From: an uncultured Draconibacterium sp.
GTDB taxonomy: Bacteria; Bacteroidota; Bacteroidia; Bacteroidales; Prolixibacteraceae
Direction of reading: 5' to 3'
Assembly: GCF_963677565.1 (NCBI RefSeq)
Contig: NZ_OY781981.1
Span: 1,736,001-1,800,000, forward strand
Length of the DNA: 64,000 nucleotides
In this document: piece by piece, positions 34,694 through 43,225 of the stretch
How the letters are laid out: every line of letters starts with the position of its first letter
Numbering within the stretch: the first letter of the stretch is position 1
Position numbers and translations under genes: made by a program
Notes under the pieces: model-generated
What the model saw: only the letters and a program-made list of their open reading frames with translations
What the model was told of the DNA's origin: nothing
Databases searched by the model: none

Positions 34694-35460
34694 GAACACT
34701 TTTGATCCTTATTTTTTCGGTTTTTGTTTTTAGTTCAAACGCACAATTTAAATGGCCCAAGGGCTCAAAGGCAGCAGTTGTTTTTACCTACGACGATGGG
34801 TTGGATTGCCATTTAGATGTTGCCGTTCCGCAGCTAAACAAGTACGGTTTGAGAGGAACGTTTTTCTGCACCGGCAATTCACCAAGTTTATATAACCGAA
34901 CTGATGAGTGGCGTGCCATTACAAAGCAAGGACACGAGTTGGGAAACCATACTTTGTTTCACCCGTGCGACGGAACCGGGCAGGACTGGGTAAAACCGGA
35001 GTACGATCTGAGAACTTATACTCCGGAACAAATTGTTGCCGAATTAAAAACTGCGAACACTTTACTGAAAGCTATTGACGGAAAAACCGAGCGAACTTTT
35101 GGATACACTTGTAGTAATTATGTTGCCGGAGGAGTTGATTTTACCGATTTGGTAAAAAACATTTTTATGGCAGCGCGTTGCGATGGACCAATTCCGGAAA
35201 CCATGGATGGTTATGAAATTTGGAAAACACCAAGTTACATGTCTGCAGATCCGGATATTAAAGATTTGATATCTCTGGTTGAGAAAGCAAAAAATATGGG
35301 AACAATTGTAGTATTCATGTTTCACAGTGTTGGCGGTGGTTATTTAAATACTGCAGCAGATGTACACGAACAACTGCTGCAGTATGTGAGTGATAACCGG
35401 GATGATCTTTATAGCGACTCCTTTATCAATGTAATGAAGTACATAAAAGAAAACCGGTAA
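34690..35460 (+). CDS. Secreted polysaccharide deacetylase (CE4 family)
   Basis: The 256-residue protein has a signal peptide (cleavage near SNA-QF, residue 18) and a NodB domain. The metal triad is Asp36 in TYDDG, His87 and His91 in HELGNHTLFHP. The start was chosen at 34690, where ATGA overlaps the stop of the dapF-like gene; an upstream in-frame extension would only replace the signal peptide. It should deacetylate a periplasmic glycan, possibly peptidoglycan, in which case coupling to a wall-precursor gene would make sense. Substrate not shown. Confidence 0.88.
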   Translation: MRTLLILIFSVFVFSSNAQFKWPKGSKAAVVFTYDDGLDCHLDVAVPQLNKYGLRGTFFCTGNSPSLYNRTDEWRAITKQGHELGNHTLFHPCDGTGQDWVKPEYDLRTYTPEQIVAELKTANTLLKAIDGKTERTFGYTCSNYVAGGVDFTDLVKNIFMAARCDGPIPETMDGYEIWKTPSYMSADPDIKDLISLVEKAKNMGTIVVFMFHSVGGGYLNTAADVHEQLLQYVSDNRDDLYSDSFINVMKYIKENR

Positions 35461-35483
35461 AGTAAATTTAGTTGGTTTATGGG

Positions 35484-35512
35484 CAACAGCTATACTGTTA
35501 AATAGCTTGTTG
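35484..35512. terminator. Weak terminator between the deacetylase and the TlpA-like gene
   Basis: CAACAGCTAT pairs with ATAGCTTGTTG with one bulged base. No strong T run follows, and it overlaps the opposing stop codon. Confidence 0.35.
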
Positions 35513-36022
35513 TTCTATTAATTCTTTAAGTTTCTGTGCATCCGCTTCGCGATATCCCTGTTTCTGATAAATAATTTGCCCTTTCTTATTTACTAATACA
35601 TTTCGCGGAATATATTTTTTGAAGAACTGCCCATAGATTTTGTGTTCCGGATCGGGGCCAATGGGAAATGTGAAACCTTTTTTGGCATTAAATTCCACTA
35701 TCTCTTCCATCGAATGATCTCTTCCAAGAGCTACAACCATAAAATCGTCCGATTTGTATTTCTCCCAAATTTCAGTTTCAATTTGGGGTAATTCTTTCAT
35801 ACATGGTCCGCACCAGGTAGCAAAGAAAACCAGCAGCACAGTTTTTCCTTCAAGTTCCGACATTTTATAGCTCTGGCCATCAATTGTTTTGAATGAAAAA
35901 TCCGGAACTTTATCGCCAACTTTAGTTATATCGAAAGATGTAAAATCAATTTCTTTTTTTTCCTGAGCAAATACAGTTGTATTAAATAGTGCTAATAGCA
36001 AAATGAGTAATTTTTTAGACAT
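35498..36022 (-). CDS. Periplasmic TlpA/ResA-type thiol-disulfide oxidoreductase
   Basis: The 174-residue protein has a signal peptide (ends about residue 20, VFAQ) and an AhpC/TSA-thioredoxin domain with the active site WCGPC (70-74) in LVFFATWCGPCMKELP. Such proteins reduce disulfides in the periplasm, for instance in cytochrome c maturation or envelope redox balance. It is divergent from the sigma factor operon that starts at 36209, and could supply reducing power to thiol metabolism, although that link is positional. Confidence 0.9.
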   Translation of the reverse strand: MSKKLLILLLALFNTTVFAQEKKEIDFTSFDITKVGDKVPDFSFKTIDGQSYKMSELEGKTVLLVFFATWCGPCMKELPQIETEIWEKYKSDDFMVVALGRDHSMEEIVEFNAKKGFTFPIGPDPEHKIYGQFFKKYIPRNVLVNKKGQIIYQKQGYREADAQKLKELIEQQAI

Positions 36023-36208
36023 TTTAAATCAGAATTTCTAGTAAAACATTAATTGTATATTAATTCGTTATATTTTAAACTGTTTTTAAATAAAACAGCT
36101 TAAGCCCCAAAAAGAACTAATTCTGAACTGTTTTTCTTCAATTTTATCACAAAGTTGCTTTTAACGCGGAAACTATTTTTAAATATATTTCGGCCAGTTA
36201 TTGGAGAA

Positions 36209-36781
36209 ATGGAAGAGTTTGAAGCAATATTACGCCTGCAAAAAGGTGACAGGGATGCTTTTAAATGTGTATTCGACACATACTATAAAAGTATTTGCCT
36301 TTTCATAGGAAAATATATTTCCGATCCGGATCAGGTAGAAGATATTGCACAAGATGTTTTTGTTAGCATCTGGGAGAAAAAACGTCCGTTCGAAAATACT
36401 CAAGCTTTTAAATCATACCTGTATCAAACAGCAAAAAATAAGTCGCTTAATCTGTTGGAGCATGAAAATGTTAAAAAGGGATACCAGGAGAAGGTCATTT
36501 TGACGCAGAAATCAAGCGAAGACTTTTTTGATTTGAACTTTGTGGAAAATGAGACGCAACGTCTTATACATCAATCGCTGGAAAAACTAACTCCACGGGC
36601 ACGTGAAATTCTTCTTATGCAATTAGACGGATTAAAGAACGACGAGATTGCAGAAAAATTGAAAATTTCCGTTTATACCGTAAAAAATCACAAGGCAGTC
36701 GCATATAAATATTTGAAAGAAAATCTCAGAATTGCAGACATATTGATACTAATTGTGGCCTATATCTGTCATAATAGGTAG
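36209..36781 (+). CDS. ECF-type RNA polymerase sigma factor
   Basis: The 190-residue protein has sigma region 2 (residues about 18-80, with DQVEDIAQDVFVSIWEK) and region 4 (LTPRAREILLMQLDGLKNDEIAEKLKISVYTVKNHKAVAYKYLKE, about 125-170). It is of the Bacteroides sigma-70 expansion type found with FecR and SusC/SusD. The ATG at 36209 gives the standard N-terminus; the frame stays open upstream to 36155. It should direct transcription of the following receptor operon once released by the anti-sigma factor. Confidence 0.93.
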   Translation: MEEFEAILRLQKGDRDAFKCVFDTYYKSICLFIGKYISDPDQVEDIAQDVFVSIWEKKRPFENTQAFKSYLYQTAKNKSLNLLEHENVKKGYQEKVILTQKSSEDFFDLNFVENETQRLIHQSLEKLTPRAREILLMQLDGLKNDEIAEKLKISVYTVKNHKAVAYKYLKENLRIADILILIVAYICHNR

Positions 36782-36849
36782 AAAGGAATAAAAAATATGT
36801 GATTTTGTATAGTTCCTTTTTTCTGCTCACCTGTTTTACTATTACGAAT

Positions 36850-38034
36850 ATGAATAGTCGACAAGAAAATATTACCCGGATTCCGGAAATCATTCTGAAA
36901 AAATTGAAACGGAAAGCTACAGATGAAGAGTTACATCTGCTTAATGAGTGGCTGTCTATGTCTGAAAAGAATAGGACACTTTATAAAAAGCTGGTGCAAA
37001 GGGAAAATCTTGTTCTAATAAAAAAGCAATATCAAAAGATTAATAATGAAGCAGCCTGGGAAGAAATACTAAGGAAAATTGAACTTAAGAAAAAGACACC
37101 TGTAAGAAAGCTTTATAGTAAGGCAATAAAATACGCGGCTATTTTGGCACTGCCAATAATGGTCGCGTCTTTCTTTTTATATCGCAGCTTTAATTACGAT
37201 GATCCGACAAGCACATTTATTGAGCTCGAAATGCAAATATCAGAGTTAAAGGAATCATCGCTTATTACAGATGAAGGAGAAGTTGTGAGTCTGCAATTAA
37301 AAAACAATGAAACAGTTGTTGAAATTGATGGAACCGAAATTCATAAAAAAGATTCAACCTTATTATACAACGCGAGAAAGAAAAAAGTAGAAGAAGTTAA
37401 ATACAACAGTTTGGTCACCCCTCGAAGCAAGGTATATAGTGTTGTTCTGGCCGACGGTACAAAAGTATGGCTTAACGCTTCTTCAGCAATTAAATACCCG
37501 GTTTATTTTACAGGTAAAACCAGGAAAGTATTTCTTATTGGCGAAGCTTATTTTGAAGTGAAACGCGATACTACACACCCGTTTATTGTTTCTACCAACA
37601 AAATGGAAGTTGAAGTATTGGGCACCTCATTCAACGTAATGGCCTATCCCGAGGATAAAGTAGCAGAAACTACTTTGGTTAGTGGAAAGGTAAATGTGAA
37701 AACCGATGCTAACGAACTAATCCTGGAGCCAGGAATGACGGCTCAACTCAATAAAACTAACAATCTGCTAAATCAAACAAAAACTGACACAGAACTAATT
37801 ACATCGTGGAGGTTTGGCAAGTACATTTTTAAGTACGAGAATTTGGAAAGTGTAATGGCAAAACTCTCAAGATGGTATAATGTAGATGTATCGTTTGTAA
37901 ATGCTGAGAAGAAGAATATTCACTTTTCGGGCACTTTACACAAATACAACGACATTAACGAAACCTTGCACATTATTGAATTGGCAACTGATGTAAGTTT
38001 TGAGAATTCTGAGAATTTTATTTCGGTTAATTAA
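36850..38034 (+). CDS. FecR family anti-sigma factor
   Basis: The 394-residue protein has a cytoplasmic N-terminal sigma-binding region, one membrane segment (about 83-102) and a periplasmic FecR domain (LVTPRSKVYSVVLADGTKVWLNASSAIKYP) with a C-terminal DUF4974-type domain (ISWRFGKY-like block through LHKYNDI). FecR proteins hold the ECF sigma factor until the outer-membrane receptor reports substrate through its STN domain. ATG at 36850 chosen over a GTG at 36799. The SusC that follows has an STN domain, which completes the signalling chain. Confidence 0.93.
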   Translation: MNSRQENITRIPEIILKKLKRKATDEELHLLNEWLSMSEKNRTLYKKLVQRENLVLIKKQYQKINNEAAWEEILRKIELKKKTPVRKLYSKAIKYAAILALPIMVASFFLYRSFNYDDPTSTFIELEMQISELKESSLITDEGEVVSLQLKNNETVVEIDGTEIHKKDSTLLYNARKKKVEEVKYNSLVTPRSKVYSVVLADGTKVWLNASSAIKYPVYFTGKTRKVFLIGEAYFEVKRDTTHPFIVSTNKMEVEVLGTSFNVMAYPEDKVAETTLVSGKVNVKTDANELILEPGMTAQLNKTNNLLNQTKTDTELITSWRFGKYIFKYENLESVMAKLSRWYNVDVSFVNAEKKNIHFSGTLHKYNDINETLHIIELATDVSFENSENFISVN

Positions 38035-38125
38035 ACAAAATGGAGGATGCGGCAACACCCTCCAAAACTTAAATAACACCCTTGACCTACTGAAAGAAGG
38101 ATATTAATTTAAACTAGTTAAAGGT

Positions 38126-41100
38126 ATGAAAAAATTCTATTCTAATCATGTTCCTCCGAGGAGGAGTTTTGAATTGTTATTGCGAATGAAGCTAATTCTG
38201 ATTCTAATTCTCGCATTCCAACTCTCCCTTTCTGCAAAGTCTCAGTCAGGTTTTAGCCTGAATATGAAAGAAGCAAGTTTGGAAGAAGTTCTTGAGATCA
38301 TTAAGGCTCAAAGTGATTATGAGTTCTTTTTCTCTAATGAAGAAGTACTTGGAGTAAAAAGTATTAACGTAAACCTCGAAAATGCTTCAATTGAAGAAGT
38401 ATTGGACAAATGCCTGAATGATACAGGACTGGGTTATGAAGTTGTTGATCAGGTAATAGTAATAAAGCCGGAAAAAAAGGAGTTGGAGAAGACCCCGGAA
38501 GCTTCTCCGGAACCACAAAAAAATGAGGTAACCGGGCAGGTTACAGGCGATGAAGATGGTATGGGAATTCCGGGTGTAACCATTTTGATAAAAGGAACTG
38601 CCATAGGGGTTACTACCGATTTTGATGGTAATTATACCTTGCAGGTTCCTGATGCAAATGCCGTTCTTATTTTTTCTTCGGTTGGTTTCGAGGCTCAGGA
38701 AATTACGGTTGGTAGCCAATCGGTTATCAATGTCAGCATGAAATCGTCGCTTACCGAAATTGATGAAGTAATTGTTACCGCACTTGGAACAACGGTTCGG
38801 ATCGACCAAACGGCAACAACTAATTCGGTAGTGCAAGCCAGAGACATGGCAAAATCTGGAGAGTCTGGTGTTATCAACGCACTTTCCGGTAAAGCTTCCG
38901 GTGTTCAGATTCGCCGAAGTAATGGTGACCCGGGCGCAGGTTCGTCAATTCAAATCAGGGGAGCTAACACGATTTACGGAGATAGCCAGCCACTGATTAT
39001 TGTAGATGGAACGCCACTTAGTAATGACAACATCGCTTACGGTGCTGAATTGAGTCAGCAGTCGCGTTTAGATGATATAAATGCAAACGATATTGCTTCG
39101 GTGCAAATATTAAAAGGAGCCTCGGCCGCAGCCGTTTGGGGATCGAGAGCTGCCAACGGTGTTGTTATAATTACGACCAAAAGTGGTAGGTTGAACCAAA
39201 AACCAAATGTACAATATTCGTATACCAAGTCTTACGATATGATAAGTGTAAAAATGCCGCTACAAAGCACTTATGGTCAGGGACGTGGAGGTGTTTGGTC
39301 AAGCAGTTACGCCGAATCGTGGGGTGATAAAATTGCCGATCGTTCAGGCGCAGCTGATGAAGTAAATACCAGTGGAGCCTATTTTGTTGGTGATATTACC
39401 GGAACATCGTACTATCCTGTTACTGCAAAAAATTCTACAGAAGTTTTTACCGACAGCAACTACGATAAGATTTTCCAAACCGGAGGATTCGACCAACACA
39501 ATGTTTCCGTGAGCGGTGGAGGAAAAACTACTTCGTATTACTTTGGTTTCGAAAGGCTTGATCAGGAAGGTATTATTAGAAACTATACATTGGAACGTAA
39601 CAACGCCCGAATTAATACACAAACCAAAATCTATGATTGGTTAAAGTTCAGTAACAAATTCAGTTACACCTCTGTTAAATCGAACAGGATTCAGCAGGCC
39701 GGTGATAATACAAACGGTGCTGTTTTGGGATTGTATCGTAACGCTCCCGACTTTGATATTACCGATTACAAAGGTCAATATGTTGATGCAAGTGGCGAGG
39801 TATTCGAACGTCAGCGTTCATACAGAAGACACTTGGGAGAAAATATTAACCCAACCTACAATAACCCGTTATGGGCGATTAATGAACAAAAGATGCCAAA
39901 TAAAGTTGAGCACTTTGTAGTTTCTCCCGAATTGGAGATAAATCCGACAGAATGGATTAAGTTTATTCTGCGTGGAGGACTTGATTTCTATAACGACAAC
40001 AGGACCGAATTTTTCCCTGTAGGTTCTGCCGGAGGTAGCAGAGCTGTTGGGCGTATGGAACAACAGGATATTACCAGCAAAGAAATAAATGCTGATGCAA
40101 TTGCCATAATCGACCGCGATTTAACCGAAGATATCAGCTTAACAGCAACTCTTGGTGTAAACTACAACGACAGGTATCGTACCATCGATGTAACTGCAGT
40201 TTCTCCATTTGCAGTTACCTCCAGTCTTCAGTCAACAGCACTGTCTGGTGGCGCTCCTGAAGCAACTTCATGGGATAAAACGATCAGCCACATTCGCTCT
40301 AACAGAGGATATGGCGTTCTTGCATTTAGTTTGTTCGACCAACTGTTTATAACAACTTCGGGTACTGTAGAGGCTGCCTCAACTATTAAAGGAAATTTCT
40401 TCTATCCTTCTGCAGATGTGGCCTGGCAGTTTACCGATTTGATTGAATCGGAGTTATTGAGCTTTGGTAAAATCAGGGCTTCGTGGGGTAAAGTGGGTAT
40501 TCAGCCTGCTCCTTATAAATTCCAAACCCTGGCAACAGCAGGATTATCCAGTTTTGGAGGTGCTTATGCATTCGATAGCGAAAAGGGCAGCGAAGATCTT
40601 GCTCCTGAAATTAAAAAGGAATGGGAAGTCGGTACCAACCTGCGTTTCTTGCAAGACCGAATTTCGTTGGATTTTACTTACTATCAGAACGAGACTTCCG
40701 GAATTCTTTTTGCCGTAAAAACTAACCCAAGTTCAGGTTATACCTATAATTATAAGAATGCTGCAACAATGTCGAACAAAGGTATTGAGATTGATTTGGG
40801 CGGCAGAATTATCGACAAAAAAGATTTACAGGTTACGTTAAATACCAATTTCAATCGAAACCGCAACAATGTTGATGATATAGCCGGTGCCGAAACTGTG
40901 GATACCGGAGGTACTTCAAAAATTGTAAAAGGATATCCGGTAAGCTCATTTTACCTGCCTGGAACGCTTCGCGATGAAAATGACGAAATGATTCTGGATG
41001 CCAACGGATTTCCGCAATTAGATTCCGACAACCGGGTATTGGGCGATCCTAATCCTGACTGGAGAGGTGGATTAGGTTTTGATGTGAATTATAAAAATTT

Positions 41101-41629
41101 CGATTTAAGTGTATTGTTTGAGCATTCACATGGTGGCGATTACATCAACAGAACCAACATTGTATTGTACGGTTTCGGAAAACACGAAGATGTGTCCCAA
41201 GAGGTTACTTTAACTGAAGATCTTGTAAACCACAGCGGAGAGGTTATTCCGGCCGGATCAACAGTACGTGGTAATATTGAAGACTTTGGAGTCGGAAATG
41301 TATTACTCGACGAAACCTGGTATCGCCAATCAATTGGTGGTGGTTTAGGTTTTAGCAAAGCAAACGACTTATTCCTCGACGATGCAAGCTGGACAAAACT
41401 TCGTAATGTTACTTTAGGATATACCTTTAATAAGGTAAACATTACTCAGAAATTTGCAATTAAGTCGTTAAGAGTTTCAGTAACAGGTAGAGATTTATTC
41501 TTGTGGTCAAAAGTTAGAGACGTTGATCCTGAGACGAATAACTATGGTGTGAGTATCGTGTCGGGAATGAACTACTTTAACAACCCGGGTACCCGTTCAG
41601 TATTGTTTAACCTGCAATTGAATTTATAG
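38126..41629 (+). CDS. SusC/RagA-type TonB-linked outer membrane receptor with STN domain
   Basis: The 1167-residue receptor forms the channel of a SusCD import complex. In order: signal (about 1-42; an inner Met22 is an alternative start), STN domain for FecR signalling (about 43-112), a carboxypeptidase-regulatory-like domain (about 135-206), a TonB-box-like segment EIDEVIVTALG (211-221), plug (about 225-345, with SIQIRGANTI and ASAAAVWGSRAANGVVIITTK), then a large beta-barrel ending VLFNLQLNL. The STN domain ties it to the sigma/FecR pair upstream. Sequence does not reveal the substrate, but the enzymes downstream point to gamma-glutamyl or cysteine-containing peptides. Confidence 0.95.
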   Translation: MKKFYSNHVPPRRSFELLLRMKLILILILAFQLSLSAKSQSGFSLNMKEASLEEVLEIIKAQSDYEFFFSNEEVLGVKSINVNLENASIEEVLDKCLNDTGLGYEVVDQVIVIKPEKKELEKTPEASPEPQKNEVTGQVTGDEDGMGIPGVTILIKGTAIGVTTDFDGNYTLQVPDANAVLIFSSVGFEAQEITVGSQSVINVSMKSSLTEIDEVIVTALGTTVRIDQTATTNSVVQARDMAKSGESGVINALSGKASGVQIRRSNGDPGAGSSIQIRGANTIYGDSQPLIIVDGTPLSNDNIAYGAELSQQSRLDDINANDIASVQILKGASAAAVWGSRAANGVVIITTKSGRLNQKPNVQYSYTKSYDMISVKMPLQSTYGQGRGGVWSSSYAESWGDKIADRSGAADEVNTSGAYFVGDITGTSYYPVTAKNSTEVFTDSNYDKIFQTGGFDQHNVSVSGGGKTTSYYFGFERLDQEGIIRNYTLERNNARINTQTKIYDWLKFSNKFSYTSVKSNRIQQAGDNTNGAVLGLYRNAPDFDITDYKGQYVDASGEVFERQRSYRRHLGENINPTYNNPLWAINEQKMPNKVEHFVVSPELEINPTEWIKFILRGGLDFYNDNRTEFFPVGSAGGSRAVGRMEQQDITSKEINADAIAIIDRDLTEDISLTATLGVNYNDRYRTIDVTAVSPFAVTSSLQSTALSGGAPEATSWDKTISHIRSNRGYGVLAFSLFDQLFITTSGTVEAASTIKGNFFYPSADVAWQFTDLIESELLSFGKIRASWGKVGIQPAPYKFQTLATAGLSSFGGAYAFDSEKGSEDLAPEIKKEWEVGTNLRFLQDRISLDFTYYQNETSGILFAVKTNPSSGYTYNYKNAATMSNKGIEIDLGGRIIDKKDLQVTLNTNFNRNRNNVDDIAGAETVDTGGTSKIVKGYPVSSFYLPGTLRDENDEMILDANGFPQLDSDNRVLGDPNPDWRGGLGFDVNYKNFDLSVLFEHSHGGDYINRTNIVLYGFGKHEDVSQEVTLTEDLVNHSGEVIPAGSTVRGNIEDFGVGNVLLDETWYRQSIGGGLGFSKANDLFLDDASWTKLRNVTLGYTFNKVNITQKFAIKSLRVSVTGRDLFLWSKVRDVDPETNNYGVSIVSGMNYFNNPGTRSVLFNLQLNL

Positions 41630-41710
41630 AATAGTAAAAATTGACATGATGAGTTCCTGTCCGTCGGTTGGTGGATACAGAACCTTCAGAAATCAAAAAA
41701 TTTAATACAG

Positions 41711-43120
41711 ATGAAAAGAATACATATAAAATACATATTTGCGTTAGCAATTCTTACTTCATTTTTTGGGTGTCAGGATCTGGTAGATGATATAAATGAC
41801 AATCCAAATCAGTTAACTGTTGATGCGGTGGATGCCGGTCTTTTCTTAAAGGGAGCGGAAATTCAAAACATGATGATTCAATTGGGGACATTCGACCGTG
41901 TTGCTAGTTATTATTCTGGTCAACTTATTGGTTACGAGCAGATTGAACAAGAGTTTTATAGCTATATTTTTACCGATCGTTCATTTGATTGGGATGGTTA
42001 CCAAAGCGTACTTACACCTCTTCGTGATATTCGCGAGAGAAAAGAAGGAAACTACCTTTATATGGGAGTTACCAAAGTTATTGAAGCTCATCTTATCGGA
42101 ACTTACGCTTCTTTATTTGGCGATATTCCATATTCTGAAGCACTAAACGGTATCGACAATCCTGTATTCGATAACCAAAAGGCAGTGTTTAGCTCGCTGC
42201 AATCTTTGTTATCTGAAGCAATCAGCGATTTGGAGAATGTTACTGCAGGCGATGTTGTTACCGGTGATTATATTTTTAACGGCGACAAAGATAAATGGAT
42301 CGAATCGGCCTATACATTAAAAGCCCGCTATTATATGATTACTAAAGAATATAGCGAAGCCTATAGCGCTGCGACGAATGGAATTTCTTCTGTTGCCAAT
42401 AGCATGATGTTTATTCCCTATGATGGAGTTGTAGATCCGGGATCAAAAAATACGCTCTACGCACGTTTGTCAACAGGAGGTTACCGTGTAGGAGTAGTTC
42501 CTGATGATACGCATCCGAGTTATTTGCTCGAACTTCTTGGTTTGCGTGCAAACTCAAAAACCAATGAAGAAGCAAGAACACAGTATTATACTATCGATCA
42601 TGACAATGCCGATGGAAATACAGGTATTGCGGCACAATTCGAACCTCAGCCACTTGTTTCGTACCAGGAGAATTTATTAATTCTTGCTGAAGCAGGAGCA
42701 AGGTCTCAGAGTCTTGCCACTGGTTTGGGGCATTTAAATACTTTAAGAAGCGTGTTAAGCACCGGAGCTTTATTTAACGAAAGTGTTGAGTCGATGGAAA
42801 TGGTTTATGATCCTTATGTGGCAGACGATTTTGAAGCTGGTGGAATCGAAAATGAAGACGGAAGTTTATCGGCTGACAGAGCGTTATTGAGGGAAATTGT
42901 GGAAGAAAGATACCTGACCGGATTTATGACTTTTATGCCATACGACGATACCCGACGTTTACAAAAAGACGACTCGGATATTGCTGTTCCTTTTGGTTTG
43001 AATACGCCTACACAAACAGCTAATGTTGAGCGCCTGATCTATCCAAGTGACGAATTAGAATCAAATACCTCTTCACCGGCTGAGCCGGGAGCCTATGCTC
43101 CAACAGAGGTAAATAGATAG
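41711..43120 (+). CDS. SusD/RagB-type outer-membrane nutrient-binding lipoprotein
   Basis: The 469-residue protein has a lipoprotein signal with the lipid Cys at 21 (SFFGC) and the SusD-like_2 opening DDINDNPNQLTVD. The TPR-like SusD fold is suggested by YLYMGVTKVIEAHLIGTYASLFGDIPYSEAL, and the C-terminal block AGARSQSLATGLGHLNTLRS is typical. It caps the SusC channel like a lid. This branch is related to the set that includes RagB, where RagAB of Porphyromonas imports peptides rather than glycans; I use that only as a hint. Confidence 0.92.
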   Translation: MKRIHIKYIFALAILTSFFGCQDLVDDINDNPNQLTVDAVDAGLFLKGAEIQNMMIQLGTFDRVASYYSGQLIGYEQIEQEFYSYIFTDRSFDWDGYQSVLTPLRDIRERKEGNYLYMGVTKVIEAHLIGTYASLFGDIPYSEALNGIDNPVFDNQKAVFSSLQSLLSEAISDLENVTAGDVVTGDYIFNGDKDKWIESAYTLKARYYMITKEYSEAYSAATNGISSVANSMMFIPYDGVVDPGSKNTLYARLSTGGYRVGVVPDDTHPSYLLELLGLRANSKTNEEARTQYYTIDHDNADGNTGIAAQFEPQPLVSYQENLLILAEAGARSQSLATGLGHLNTLRSVLSTGALFNESVESMEMVYDPYVADDFEAGGIENEDGSLSADRALLREIVEERYLTGFMTFMPYDDTRRLQKDDSDIAVPFGLNTPTQTANVERLIYPSDELESNTSSPAEPGAYAPTEVNR

Positions 43121-43142
43121 CAATTTTAGATTAAAAAGTTTT

Positions 43143-43166
43143 GGGAGGATAAGCAATTATCCTCCC
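43143..43166 (+). terminator. Strong hairpin after SusD, possible attenuator
   Basis: A 9-bp perfect stem (GGGAGGATA/TATCCTCCC) with a 6-nt loop. No T run follows, so it could stabilise the 3' end of the receptor message or only partly stop transcription before the catabolic genes. Confidence 0.5.
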
Positions 43167-43225
43167 GATTCCTTAATGTAAATTAAATAGATTTACTGGT
43201 GTATTATAAAAATCTTTTAATCTGT

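Noticed and set aside
41650..41690. Imperfect inverted repeat between SusC and SusD
   Set aside because: The arms GTTCCTGT and ACAGAAC mismatch by one base and have no T run. It may be a remnant of a repeat but is too weak to call.
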